A stretch of 64,000 bases of DNA, from positions 31,651 to 95,650 of the forward strand of contig NZ_JALOBS010000022.1 in assembly GCF_023228165.1 (NCBI RefSeq), read 5' to 3'. Below the pieces are notes generated by a model. The model was given only the letters and a program-made list of their open reading frames with translations. It did no database searches and had not been told where the DNA came from. How positions within the stretch are numbered: the first letter of the stretch is position 1; each line of letters starts with the position of its first letter. The position numbers and the translations under genes are program-made. This DNA comes from Methylomonas sp. Its GTDB lineage: Bacteria > Pseudomonadota > Gammaproteobacteria > Methylococcales > Methylomonadaceae. This document shows, in pieces, positions 17,861 to 27,219 of the stretch.

Positions 17861-18375
17861 AACACCTGTGTACCTAGGCTATCAGGTTAAAATGGATACC
17901 GGTGGACTTATCGACTCAACCTCGTCAAGCTAGAGCGCTCATCGCAGGTAACTAGAGGGTAACTTTTGTCGTGGATGACCGCTACATAACCAAGAGCAGA
18001 CTTAACGCAGTAAGTTTGTCCGGTGACTGGTTTGGGTCGGTTGCAGCATGTCACGAGTGTCTGGTATCGGGAAGTATAAAATCATAGCCGACTGGCAGGT
18101 ATAGATCGAAATTATCATTTCAATCATTGCCCCACACCATCTCAGTCAATGCACCATCGGCTACACACGAATCAATGTCTTGACAGTAAAGCCCCAGGCC
18201 ACGCTGGAGATAGAATAGATACCGTAGGTTCGGCAAGCTACTGAGTAGTGGGTATAGACCAAGCAGGCACTTTCTCGCACGGTCCCTCATCAGCCAGATG
18301 ATGAGGTGTAAAGGTTCATCGGCTAGTGCGGCAATTCTCGTCCAATGTCAAAAAGTCGCTCCAGATGCAGCCCCG
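17861..18375. other. Gene-free stretch between NACHT gene and ICE genes
   Basis: No open frame with coding character is seen on either strand in these 515 bp. There is no clear terminator after the NACHT gene and no recognisable insertion-sequence end. It may be the remains of decayed cargo genes at the junction of the defence island and the conjugation region. Confidence 0.4.
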
Positions 18376-18696
18376 TCAGGCTTCGAATCCGACCTCGCGG
18401 GAGGAAAGACCCGATTCGTCACCATAGATTAACGATAAACCGATCGGGTTCGGCTTATCGATTCGACTCGCTGAATAGGCATCCAATAGTGGCGTGATAT
18501 GGCGGACTGAGCTAGGCGTGGTATAAACAAAATAGCACGCGCCATCATCAGCCCAGCAGCCAAACATTGCCATGCCCACAGGTCCGTTTCGCCCTATATA
18601 GGCGGCCCGGAATGCGCCCAACAGCACGTTCATTTCGCCGGATTCGTATTCCTGGCGCGAGAGTCTAATGCGGTGCCAACCCATGGTTATTGCCAT
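18376..18696 (-). CDS. Hypothetical protein
   Basis: A minus-strand frame open for 151 codons from 18831. The part that looks coding begins at ATG 18696 (MAITMGWHRIRLSR) and gives 106 residues, including NGPVGMAMFGCWADDGACYF and NPIGLSLIYGDE. The upstream extension has poor composition, so I chose the shorter start. I do not recognise the family. It lies opposite to the conjugation genes and next to gene-free DNA. It could be a small cargo gene or a remnant. Confidence 0.4.
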   Translation of the reverse strand: MAITMGWHRIRLSRQEYESGEMNVLLGAFRAAYIGRNGPVGMAMFGCWADDGACYFVYTTPSSVRHITPLLDAYSASRIDKPNPIGLSLIYGDESGLSSREVGFEA

Positions 18697-18996
18697 CGGA
18701 TACCTGCTGTCACTAAAACCTCCTGAATTTATCGGCCTAACGCCGGATGCGCCAGTGCTCAGCGCGACAGTGGTCATGCTGCTACGGTGGATGAATCTTA
18801 CCATCTGCATACTGTTCAAACCAAAAGCCATCTCGAGGCTTGCAGGTATTGTTCAAATACAACCCGCTGGTTCAATCCCACACAGCAACTACGCGGCCGC
18901 GAATAAAACCCTGAATCTTTGAAACAGGGTATTTGATTGGTTTTGAATCGCACCTGCTCAAGAATGCTACCGATTAAAAGCAAGGAGTCATCAGCC

Positions 18997-19488
18997 ATGC
19001 AGTATCGATCAGCAGTATTGAGTGCGCTTTTCGCCAGCTTGCCTTTGCTTACTGTTGCCGAACCGGTGGTGATTTTTGACAGCGGTCGCACCATACGGTT
19101 ACCAAATCAGCCGCACACGCAGCATATTCAAACACCGGTCACGACAAACTTTGACGTGCAGATAGATCCATTGCCGGTCAAGACCCCATCGTTGTCGCCG
19201 GGAAAAGTTATGTCGCGCACGATAGACCGACCTTACCTGGATCGTCCGCTGTTTATAGTGGGTGCCGATACCCTGTCCATGCGCTGGTTGCGATTACATC
19301 AAGCCCAGCTCAAGCAGCTCAAAGCGATGGGGCTGGCGGTCAACGTTGAAACCCTGGCGCAATTACAACAATTACAAAACGCAGCCGGTGGGTTGGCGAT
19401 CCATCCGCTGGCCGGCGACGCGATTGCCGCGCAATTAGCCTTGGCGCATTACCCGGTATTGATCACGGCGTCGCGGATCGAACAATGA
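18997..19488 (+). CDS. ICE conjugation protein, PFL_4695 (TIGR03765) family
   Basis: A 163-residue exported protein. MQYRSAVLSALFASLPLLTV is a signal peptide likely cut after AEPV. The body (VIFDSGRTIRLPNQ, RPLFIVGADTLSMRWL, HPLAGDAIAAQLALAHYPVLI) matches my recollection of the family encoded directly before traD in Pseudomonas-type ICEs. The start at 18997 is preferred to 18937 because AAGGAG lies 8 bp upstream and the signal peptide begins here. The stop overlaps traD by 4 bp (ATGA). It is the first gene of the transfer operon in this window. Its precise role in the secretion apparatus is not known to me. Confidence 0.85.
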   Translation: MQYRSAVLSALFASLPLLTVAEPVVIFDSGRTIRLPNQPHTQHIQTPVTTNFDVQIDPLPVKTPSLSPGKVMSRTIDRPYLDRPLFIVGADTLSMRWLRLHQAQLKQLKAMGLAVNVETLAQLQQLQNAAGGLAIHPLAGDAIAAQLALAHYPVLITASRIEQ

Positions 19489-21539
19489 CGTCGCAGTATC
19501 CGATCGAAGCCTTGCTGCGGCCGCCGGTAGAGCTGTGGTCGGCAATTTGTGCCTTCGCTTGTGCGTTGATTGCCTGTCTGGCACCTTGGGCCATCATGAT
19601 GACGCCCTCAGTCGGTTATGCCACTGCCGGTTTATTAACGCTGCTCGGATGTATCAGAACCCGGGAAGCATTGTTTGTATTGCGCTATCAACGCAATATG
19701 CGCAAGCTGCCGCGTTATGAAATCGCGGCCGAAGACATACCAGTCAGTCGTCAGCGCTTGTTTCTGGGTAAAGGCTTTTTATGGCAGCAAAAACACAGCC
19801 AGCGCTTACGCGATACGCTGCATCCTAAAGTAAGACGCTATATCGAGCCGTCTTTTGCCTATCAACTGGCCCGGCGCCTGGAAAGTCGTTGGGAACAATC
19901 ACCGATTTTGCAGCAGGTGGCCAAGCTATTACAAAATCCTGCCTGGTGGAACCCGGTCGCTCCGTTACCGCCGCTTGGCGGTAAACCCCAGATTCACGCG
20001 GTGGAATTAAAAGAACAATCGGTCAGCATGGATTTGCGCGAACGGGTCGGGCATACCCTGGTGCTGGGCACCACCCGGGTTGGCAAAACCCGACTGGCCG
20101 AACTCCTGATTACGCAGGATATCGCCCGCGGCGACACCGTGATTGTGTTTGATCCCAAAGGCGATGCCGACCTGATGAAACGCATGGTCGCAGAAGCCAA
20201 ACGCGCCGGCCGCAGCCAGGATTTATATATCTTCCATCTGGGCTATCCGGAGATTTCCTGCCGCTATAACGCCATCGGCAATTTCTCCCGCGCCACCGAA
20301 GTGGCTACCCGCTTGACCAACCCCTTACCCAGTAGCGGCAACTCGGCGGCGTTTCGGGAATTCGCCTGGCGCTTTACCAATATGATCGCCGTGGCCCTAG
20401 TTAAAATGGGTAAACGCCCGGATTATAAATTGATCACCCGTTATATCACCCACATCGAACCGCTGTTGACCGAATACTACCGACAATGGCTGCCCGAGGT
20501 GGCACCGCCGGACTGGGAACAACAAGTGCAACGCATCGCTGAAAACATCAACGAACGGGATTTGCCGTTTGCCCTCAAAGGCCGTTCGCCGCAAGTGATT
20601 GCCCTGGTGCGCTATGTCAAAGACAACGGCTTTTACGATGCGGTCGTCGATGGTCTGCGGTCGGCGTTTGAATACGACAAAACCTATTTCGATAAAATCG
20701 TCGCCTCGTTATTGCCATTGATGGAAAAACTGATTACCGGCAAAACCGCGGCACTGATCTCGCCGGATTACACCGACCTCAACGATACTCGGCCCATCAT
20801 CGACTGGCGGCAGATCATTCGCCGAAAAGGCATCGTCTATGTCGGGCTGGATGCTTTATCGGATATGGCGGTTGCAGCCGCCGTCGGCAACTCCATGTTT
20901 GCCGATCTGGTGTCTGTCTCCGGCGAAATCTACAAACACGGCACCGATCATGGCCTGCCGGACGCCATAAAAACCCAGCACCTGCCGACCATTTCTTTGC
21001 ATGCCGATGAATTCAATGAATTGATCGGCGACGAGTTTATTTCCTTGCTCAACAAGGCCGGCGGCTTGGGGTTTCAAGTGACGGCCTATACCCAAACCTG
21101 GTCGGATGTGGAAGCCCGGGTCGGCAACAAAGCCAAAGCCGGGCAGGTGGCCGGTAACTTCAATACCCTGATCATGCTGCGGGTCAAAGAACTGGCCACC
21201 GCCGAAATGCTCACCCACCAAATCGACACCTGCAACATCAGCACCCTGATGGAAGTATCCGGCGTCAATGATTCCGCCGATCCCAACTCCAGCATCGATT
21301 TTACCTCGCAAAACCAGGACAGGATATCCGTCACCGAAATGCCGATGATTGCCCCTGCCACCGTAATGGCCTTACCCAAAGGCCAGGCCTTTGCCTTGCT
21401 GGAAGGCGGCAATCTGTGGAAAATCCGCATCCCGTTACCCACTAAAACCAACGATGCACTGCTACCGAAAAACCTGCAGGAGGTGGCCACGGAAATGCAG
21501 CGCCGCTATTTGACGAACGATCACTGGTGGGCGAGCTAA
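19485..21539 (+). CDS. traD: Conjugative coupling protein TraD, SXT/TOL subfamily
   Basis: A 684-residue type IV coupling protein. Two hydrophobic segments near residues 18-55 anchor it in the inner membrane. The Walker A motif is GTTRVGKT (195-202), followed by a strand ending IVFDPKGDADL. A later strand, GIVYVGLDALSD, and a conserved LHADEFNELIGDEF (Walker B region) complete the FtsK/VirD4-like ATPase. It would link the relaxase-DNA complex to the secretion channel and pump DNA. Its position between the PFL_4695 and PFL_4697 genes, with start and stop nearly touching both, matches Pseudomonas-type ICEs. It is full length. Confidence 0.93.
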   Translation: MTSQYPIEALLRPPVELWSAICAFACALIACLAPWAIMMTPSVGYATAGLLTLLGCIRTREALFVLRYQRNMRKLPRYEIAAEDIPVSRQRLFLGKGFLWQQKHSQRLRDTLHPKVRRYIEPSFAYQLARRLESRWEQSPILQQVAKLLQNPAWWNPVAPLPPLGGKPQIHAVELKEQSVSMDLRERVGHTLVLGTTRVGKTRLAELLITQDIARGDTVIVFDPKGDADLMKRMVAEAKRAGRSQDLYIFHLGYPEISCRYNAIGNFSRATEVATRLTNPLPSSGNSAAFREFAWRFTNMIAVALVKMGKRPDYKLITRYITHIEPLLTEYYRQWLPEVAPPDWEQQVQRIAENINERDLPFALKGRSPQVIALVRYVKDNGFYDAVVDGLRSAFEYDKTYFDKIVASLLPLMEKLITGKTAALISPDYTDLNDTRPIIDWRQIIRRKGIVYVGLDALSDMAVAAAVGNSMFADLVSVSGEIYKHGTDHGLPDAIKTQHLPTISLHADEFNELIGDEFISLLNKAGGLGFQVTAYTQTWSDVEARVGNKAKAGQVAGNFNTLIMLRVKELATAEMLTHQIDTCNISTLMEVSGVNDSADPNSSIDFTSQNQDRISVTEMPMIAPATVMALPKGQAFALLEGGNLWKIRIPLPTKTNDALLPKNLQEVATEMQRRYLTNDHWWAS

Positions 21540-21540
21540 C

Positions 21541-22287
21541 ATGGCTGCCCCGGCCGTGCAACGCAGCTCGGCCCAGCAAGCGGCGGAGCAGGGCATACTG
21601 GCCAGACTGGTCACGCAACTGCTGCAAGCACTGATTTTTCTGATCATGACTTTGGGCTTTTCCATTGCCACAGAATGGACCGGCATGGCCACCGGCTTTT
21701 GGGATGAAGCGGGCACTCAACACAGTCAAACCATGCTGGAGCAAGAACTCAGTGTTCTGAATGCCGACTTTCGCCGCAGCGTCATCGTCGAGCAACCAGT
21801 CCAGTTTGCCCGACGTTTTGCCGATAACTTTTACGACTTGATCTTTCGCAAAACCGGCATCGAAAGCCTGATCATCGCCTTGGCCAAACCGACCCAGGAC
21901 GTCGATGACGGCGGCTTCAGACAGCGCTTGCGCCACTATTATCAGCTAGCCCAAGACTATATGCTGGCCGCCATGCTGGTCACCCAAGTGTTTGCCGTGC
22001 GCCTGGCCGTTTTGATCCTGGCGCTGCCGGCATTCGTGTTACTGGGATTAATGGGTCTAATAGATGGCCTGGTGCAGCGGGATATTCGCCGTTGGAGCGG
22101 CGGCCGGGAAAGCTCGTTTGTTTATCACTGGGCTAAAAAACTGCTCTATCCTGCGTTGATCTTGCCCTGGATACTGTATCTGGCCATTCCCAGCAGCATC
22201 CATCCCAACCTCATCGTGTTACCGTTTGCAATACTGTTTGCGCTGTCGATCAGGGTGATGGCGTCGACGTTTAAGAAGTATTTGTAA
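21541..22287 (+). CDS. ICE membrane protein, PFL_4697 (TIGR03747) family
   Basis: A 248-residue inner-membrane protein. There is one hydrophobic segment at about 25-40 (LLQALIFLIMTLGFSIA), another at about 150-175 (RLAVLILALPAFVLLGLMGL) and a pair near the C-terminus (LILPWILYLAIPSSI and LIVLPFAILFALSI). The sequence QRDIRRWSGGRESSFVYHWAKK is characteristic of this ICE family. It starts 1 bp after the traD stop. The transfer operon is interrupted right after it by a minus-strand cargo module, and the next tra gene is 4.4 kb away. Confidence 0.85.
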   Translation: MAAPAVQRSSAQQAAEQGILARLVTQLLQALIFLIMTLGFSIATEWTGMATGFWDEAGTQHSQTMLEQELSVLNADFRRSVIVEQPVQFARRFADNFYDLIFRKTGIESLIIALAKPTQDVDDGGFRQRLRHYYQLAQDYMLAAMLVTQVFAVRLAVLILALPAFVLLGLMGLIDGLVQRDIRRWSGGRESSFVYHWAKKLLYPALILPWILYLAIPSSIHPNLIVLPFAILFALSIRVMASTFKKYL

Positions 22288-22417
22288 TGCTGTAAAGTAA
22301 GCGATGTTTGGAGGTGAATGCTAAATTTAGACATCTTGCGGTCATTAGCTTATTTTGGTGTCGCCAATAGAAGCCGTATCGTTCGAGGTTGACGCTCTTA
22401 ACTTTGTGAGGTGTGTC

Positions 22418-25400
22418 CTATGCCCCATCCTCAATCCGATCTGCGAATTTGTTATATTCTTCCTTAATACACGTGTTAATTTTAGTAAAATCCATAAAAT
22501 GACCTGTTATGAACACTGACGCCATCGCTCGAAGCACTTGCAACATAGGCGGGATCACACTAAATCTTATAAATAACCTGCATAACAGCATTGCTAGTTT
22601 TCGTTCGGCTATGTCTCCGTCATTACATTGCATGGAAACATAACAACAAGCGTTGAATACTCTTTCCGCATAACCGTTATTTCTAGGGTTATGGATTCTC
22701 AGCCCTCTCAAAATATTCCCATCCAAATAAGCTTTTCCCAACACAGAAACAAGTAACTCGATCAGCGTAGCAACTGCTGTTTCGGTATCGGGAAAAGCTT
22801 TAGGATGAAGGTGAAGTATTTTTGCTAAGAAGTAATGGGCCTGTTCGTCATCCGAAATACTGAGCAGTCTCAAATCGTTATAACTTAAAGCGTAGGGAAT
22901 GATTTGCTCGGCGTACAAATACAAACCGTCTTTCTTTTGTTCAAAAGCGACCGAGTTTCCGAGTTCAATAAAAAATTTAACAGCATTGGCTTGCTTATAT
23001 CCTAATTCTTTAATGCAATGGGCAAAAATTTCGTCAATACAGAGCCAAGGAATATTGTTGCTGATTGATAAGCAAGCGCTTGAATATACGGAACTATCGA
23101 CAATGTCTTGTATAGAAAGCATCAATGATGGCATATCTACCAAGTTAGGTTTAATAACTTCTGCCTTATCAATAATTAGGTGGAATGCCTTTTGAATATC
23201 TTGAGTGGATTGCCTTATATCACCAGCTGTTACTTTCCATAGCCCCCCACCAGGCATTGCACCTACGGACAAATAATCCTCACGACTTATCTCTTCCAAC
23301 CATTGCTCAATAGCCATCTTGGTTTCTTGAGTAATAACAAAATTAATCGAAGTGTGGTTAATGCCATAAGCCAAACTAGTAATGGCAAGGTAAGTTACCG
23401 CATAAACATCAAGTATGATTTGAGTAGCCTCTTCTTCGCCAAAATTGGGCAAAAAGCACAGAACTGATTTTTTTGTTGTCAATTGTTCCAAAGCTGCTTT
23501 GGCGGGATTGTGGCGATTTAAAATATGGCCCTTACAAAACAAAGGGATTTCAGAATTATTAAAAATATTATCATCTCTATTTTTAGGTAATTTACGTTCA
23601 AGAAGCGCGAGTAATTCATTAGGATCATTTGGTGTTTTTAATGCAAAAAAACAATCACTTCCATCATTTTGCGTATGTCGCAATTCTAATGAAATTTGAA
23701 AGGCTGCAACATAAGGGGGTAATCGTTCAAGCAGTGTTATATCGTACATTCCATGTTGTTTAGTCTCTCCTACGTTCATATGGTAAAGTGCATTGCCTAG
23801 CTCCGAATTAACGTTTAGCAAGCATTGATGGTTGACACTTACTTGAGATACTAACATCTTAGTTAATTCATCATTATCTTTTTTGAATCTTACGCCAACA
23901 ATACAATCACCAACTTTTTCAGGCGTGGGTATTACGTTAACATTGACAAACATGCAACTAAATTCGAAATTTGTTATTTCTGTCGCGCAGGAGCTTGGAC
24001 TTTTAATAAACCAAGAAAGAATTATGTTTTCCGCTCTAGCAAAGTCTCCTGTTTTAGCGATTTCGATCAACAAATCCAAAGCCATATTTGATTTTATGAG
24101 TAAAACATCTTCTGGAATATTTTTTAGAATCGATGCTAAATCGCTGTCCGATATTGCCTGTTTTCTATTCAAATATGCTAGAAAATGCCACGCATCTAAT
24201 AGATTTGAGTTAAATTTTAAAGCATTCTCAATAGCTCTTACAGCATTAGGATAATCATCTTGTTTTTTAAATTGGCGTGCTTGAACTCGCCAGACAAAAC
24301 TATTCCATTCATCTTGATTTATATTTGACAGTACAGAAGAAAGTGTTGCCATTTGCTGACTAACGAGCAACGCATTTAAGTAAGACTCGACGATGGGTGA
24401 AGCCCATAAATCAGATGGGGGTAGTATGGGGCTGATTAAATCACAAGCAATGACAGCAAGCTTCGGGTGTGATCCCAAGCGTTCAGTGATATCGAGTAAA
24501 GGGACGGGATGAAGAAAAGTTAGCTTTTCTTTATATTTTTCAATTAATTTTTTAGCTTGAAGAGTAATTTCTTCAATTTGGTCTTTTTGATCAGAATGTT
24601 TTTTATTGGGTAGAGTAAGAAGAAGTAACTTAATATTATCAAAGTCTGTGGTTATTTCATCTTCCCCTACGACCTTTCCACCAGAATTAACCCATCTGCT
24701 CAAACTATTAGGATCAAAAAAAAGACTGACAATTACAAAATCATCATTGGAAATTTCTTTTTTATCAAATATGTCATTTAATAATTTGGTACGATAGCTT
24801 ATATCGCTATGAGCTTTATTGCATTTAGACTGAAGATCATCTGTATTTGATATATCTTGCATATTGACTCGACGAAGAATAGCCGCTATTTCAGGGCGGA
24901 CTTTTTCAACTTCATCAATATATTTCCAACAAACATCATTTAGCTCCTTATGTTCGCCTCGTAAGTTATACCAATATGGTGCAGCAATATTAAATAACCT
25001 TGAATCCGTACCTTTTGACTCATTTATCAAAAAAACCACTTCGTCAATGAGTTTGATGATTTCCGTTTTTAAGGCTGAACTGACAATCCAGAAGTGTTTG
25101 TTGGCAAGTTTTATATCGAGATTACAAGCGGTGGCAAAAAGCAATAAAACTTTGCTATTGAAAGATGGGAATATCTCGCCTAGGCGGTTAGCTGTGGTTA
25201 ATGACAGTTCAAATTGTTTTGTTCTAAGAGAACCGCGAATAAGGCCGTTAAGCTGGCTTTCGTCAAGATCAATCCGCTTTTCTTTATACGCTTGCTCCAG
25301 TTCCTCAGTTGTTGCAACAAATTCATAAAATGCTTCTTGAGAATATGAGTTGAGCGTGTCAGCCTGAAGATAGCGCTCTCTAGCATCATCAATTCGGTTA

Positions 25401-25780
25401 TTTTTTGCATCTAACCGGATTAACGTAGCTAAACATAAATCACGGAAGACACTATCAGTTGAGCTTTTGAATGTTGAAAGCAGCGAGCTGTGAACTTTAG
25501 GCCTTTCATTATCTTCAAGTAAATTCAGCTGAATAGAAAGCATATCAAGGATAGCTTCGCTATTGGAATCCAGATCAGTAGCCTTAATCGTTTCTAAACG
25601 GATTTTTGCAACATCTTGTTTTCTTTCCCGGATGCTGGAAAGTATTAGTTCAATCGGTTTGCGAAGTGCTTCTGGTGCAAGTTTCTGATAGATAGTTATA
25701 TATTTATCTCTACCGACATTGTCACCATCGCCAGAAGCATTTTGGTAAACAGAGGGGTTACTTTCCGTCATTAAATCCAT
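22418..25780 (-). CDS. TPR-GreAB-C-PIN-type conflict effector (putative)
   Basis: A 1120-residue protein. Near the N-terminus, GDGDNVGRDKYITIY carries a GDN-GRDK motif also present in the small partner. A long helical, TPR-like region follows to about residue 640. A segment at about 655-680 (NSELGNALYHMNVGE) resembles the C-terminal domain of GreA/GreB. A PIN-like nuclease domain comes last, with candidate metal ligands D791 (IILDVYAVTYLAI), E825 (AIEQWLEEI) and D916 (PWLCIDEIF). This order matches the TPR-GreAB-C-PIN proteins described among NTP-dependent conflict systems, which would make it an RNA-cleaving effector. It is much richer in A+T than the flanking tra genes and sits backwards in their operon, so it is inserted cargo. 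The start is 3 bp after the partner's stop. Confidence 0.7.
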   Translation of the reverse strand: MDLMTESNPSVYQNASGDGDNVGRDKYITIYQKLAPEALRKPIELILSSIRERKQDVAKIRLETIKATDLDSNSEAILDMLSIQLNLLEDNERPKVHSSLLSTFKSSTDSVFRDLCLATLIRLDAKNNRIDDARERYLQADTLNSYSQEAFYEFVATTEELEQAYKEKRIDLDESQLNGLIRGSLRTKQFELSLTTANRLGEIFPSFNSKVLLLFATACNLDIKLANKHFWIVSSALKTEIIKLIDEVVFLINESKGTDSRLFNIAAPYWYNLRGEHKELNDVCWKYIDEVEKVRPEIAAILRRVNMQDISNTDDLQSKCNKAHSDISYRTKLLNDIFDKKEISNDDFVIVSLFFDPNSLSRWVNSGGKVVGEDEITTDFDNIKLLLLTLPNKKHSDQKDQIEEITLQAKKLIEKYKEKLTFLHPVPLLDITERLGSHPKLAVIACDLISPILPPSDLWASPIVESYLNALLVSQQMATLSSVLSNINQDEWNSFVWRVQARQFKKQDDYPNAVRAIENALKFNSNLLDAWHFLAYLNRKQAISDSDLASILKNIPEDVLLIKSNMALDLLIEIAKTGDFARAENIILSWFIKSPSSCATEITNFEFSCMFVNVNVIPTPEKVGDCIVGVRFKKDNDELTKMLVSQVSVNHQCLLNVNSELGNALYHMNVGETKQHGMYDITLLERLPPYVAAFQISLELRHTQNDGSDCFFALKTPNDPNELLALLERKLPKNRDDNIFNNSEIPLFCKGHILNRHNPAKAALEQLTTKKSVLCFLPNFGEEEATQIILDVYAVTYLAITSLAYGINHTSINFVITQETKMAIEQWLEEISREDYLSVGAMPGGGLWKVTAGDIRQSTQDIQKAFHLIIDKAEVIKPNLVDMPSLMLSIQDIVDSSVYSSACLSISNNIPWLCIDEIFAHCIKELGYKQANAVKFFIELGNSVAFEQKKDGLYLYAEQIIPYALSYNDLRLLSISDDEQAHYFLAKILHLHPKAFPDTETAVATLIELLVSVLGKAYLDGNILRGLRIHNPRNNGYAERVFNACCYVSMQCNDGDIAERKLAMLLCRLFIRFSVIPPMLQVLRAMASVFITGHFMDFTKINTCIKEEYNKFADRIEDGA

Positions 25781-25783
25781 AAC

Positions 25784-26119
25784 TTATTTTCCGCTATGGA
25801 TTATTTTATCTCTGCCAATATTGTCCCCGCTACCTGAGTGATGCTGAATAATTGTGTTACATTCTGAAGTATGTTTTATATTTTTAATAAGCTTTTGGAG
25901 ATCGTGTGAATCGGAAATTTTTCTTTCAATTGCTGTTTCGCTCATTTCATTGGTCAATTCAAGCTTCTTCAATTCATCAGCAAGAACCAATATTTCAGAA
26001 TCACTAATTAGCCAGCCTTTTAGTCGTTGCTTTAGCTCATCAATACTCATCACTACACCGCATTTCATTACTTCATAGGCAATGCCTGATAAAATCGCAC
26101 CTGTTAAGAACTCTTCCAT
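25784..26119 (-). CDS. Small partner protein with C-terminal GDN-GRDK motif
   Basis: A 111-residue, mostly helical protein beginning MEEFLTGAILSGIAYEVMK. Its C-terminus reads HHSGSGDNIGRDKIIHSGK. The GDN(I/V)GRDK signature recurs near the N-terminus of the large protein encoded 3 bp downstream, so the two probably share a recognition or assembly element. The N-terminal half (GAILSGIAYEVMKCGVVMS) may be an effector-associated helical domain. No catalytic motif is visible. A ribosome-binding site (GAGGAATTG) precedes the start, and the promoter should lie around 26130-26170 on the minus strand. It might be a sensor or adaptor, which is inference. Confidence 0.7.
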   Translation of the reverse strand: MEEFLTGAILSGIAYEVMKCGVVMSIDELKQRLKGWLISDSEILVLADELKKLELTNEMSETAIERKISDSHDLQKLIKNIKHTSECNTIIQHHSGSGDNIGRDKIIHSGK

Positions 26120-26659
26120 ACAATTCCTCTTTAAAAATATTTAGTTAATTTAGTCTATAGATATAAGGTGGGGAAATACTGATTACAAGTAACGCTTGCC
26201 CCTGAATTATGGCCATGTTGATTTTTCTGAATTCAAACTGCTGGGATGGTATCTAAAAGATAAGTACCCGTATGCGGTTAAGACAGCTCACTAATAACAC
26301 TTTTGATTATATCTGATTAATTTTGAATGACGGGTTGTGGCCGAAACTGCGAATTCGCCAATCCCGATAGCTGCCATTCAAAATCTAAATGGCTTCGACG
26401 AAGTCAAGATCACCTCAACGGTTTGGTTCTGCGCGCATAATCAGCAAATATCGTTGTTTACAGGAAATCGTTTGTCAGAAGCCTGCTGCGACCCTAAGTC
26501 ACTAATTCTTGACGATTTAAACTGTTGTTAATCCATGTCCCTCAATTTCTCCCAACTATGTCGTAAAACTCTAACTCGCTAGATTTGGGTTTCAGCTGGG
26601 CTTTTGCCTGCCAACTATGAACAATGAGACCCACTATTCCTGATCGGGAGCGGGTTTCA
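26120..26659. other. Intergenic region between the inserted module and RAQPRD gene
   Basis: This 540-bp stretch should hold the minus-strand promoter of the cargo module (near 26130-26170). I see no convincing gene. An open frame at 26337-26531 has no start context and poor composition. At 26337-26364 lies GTGGCCGAAACTGCGAATTC, almost the same as the ends of the palindromic element at 46010-46516. The right boundary of the inserted cargo may be near here. Confidence 0.4.
26337..26364 (+). repeat. Solo copy of the GTGGCCGAAACTG element end
   Basis: GTGGCCGAAACTGCGAATTC and the following CGCCAATCC match, with few changes, the reverse complement of the left end of the 46010-46516 element (GTGGCCGAAACTGTAAATTC, then GCC). 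Only the outer end is present, without the 30-bp palindrome, so this could be a decayed copy or a related transposon end. Confidence 0.5.
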
Positions 26660-26950
26660 ATGCTGTGCAAAATACGACTTGTGATGATTCTACTGTGTTT
26701 GCCATGGTCTGTGCTAGCCGATATGGATGGTGAGCGGACCGCGTTAGCCAAGATCATTCATGAGCTGGACGGCTTGGAACCCTTAATCGCCACCGCCCAA
26801 GCCCAAACGGATCAGGATGGCCGGGTGCAGTTTCAATACGACTGGCTGTTGCTGGATATTGAACGCATCAAACTCGGCATTCAGGAACACCTGACAGCGC
26901 CTCGCCAGGCCCGCAGTTTTCCGCCCTTGAAAGGCGATTACCGGCGTTAG
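26660..26950 (+). CDS. RAQPRD-family ICE protein (TIGR01690)
   Basis: A 96-residue exported protein starting at ATG 26660, with signal peptide MLCKIRLVMILLCLPWSVLA. The body (RTALAKIIHELDGLEPLI, QYDWLLLDIERIKLGIQEHL, SFPPLKGDYRR) is the typical sequence of the family named for its RAQPRD signature, which is RQARSFPPL here. It opens the second tra gene block and is followed after 9 bp by a TIGR03758 gene. An earlier ATG at 26624 would add 12 residues without a signal-peptide character. The function within the periplasmic part of the mating apparatus is not established. Confidence 0.88.
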   Translation: MLCKIRLVMILLCLPWSVLADMDGERTALAKIIHELDGLEPLIATAQAQTDQDGRVQFQYDWLLLDIERIKLGIQEHLTAPRQARSFPPLKGDYRR

Positions 26951-26959
26951 GCCAACAAT

Positions 26960-27193
26960 ATGACGAATACCCAGGTTTCGGCTTTTTCCCATTCAACCGG
27001 CGGCGTGGCGCCCGGTCAATTGTTGTTGGTAATTGCCGGTGTACTGGCGGTGATTTATCTGCTCTGGTTAGCTTGGCTGGCCCATGCGCAACTGGTGGCC
27101 TGGCAAACCGGCCACGGGGTTTTTTATGACTTGCTGTTTTCAATCATGCGCGGCGGCGTGGTGGCTTTGTTACTTGGCTATTTACTCCGTTAA
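26960..27193 (+). CDS. ICE membrane protein, PFL_4701 (TIGR03758) family
   Basis: A 77-residue protein with two hydrophobic segments (LLLVIAGVLAVIYLLWLAWL and LLFSIMRGGVVALLLGYLL). Size, position after the RAQPRD gene and sequence style fit the family. Its layout resembles small pilin-region membrane proteins of type IV secretion systems. The C-terminal segment of the lytic transglycosylase at 39287-40180 looks similar in layout. Confidence 0.82.
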   Translation: MTNTQVSAFSHSTGGVAPGQLLLVIAGVLAVIYLLWLAWLAHAQLVAWQTGHGVFYDLLFSIMRGGVVALLLGYLLR

Positions 27194-27219
27194 TGTGTTT
27201 TTTATCAGAGGAATTCATT

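Noticed and set aside
17861..18375. Possible structured non-coding RNA in the gene-free stretch
   Set aside because: I could not find a strong stem or a terminator, so no RNA can be supported from the sequence alone.
26337..26531. Forward frame of 64 codons
   Set aside because: It starts inside the repeat-like GTGGCCGAAACTG sequence and shows no coding pattern.
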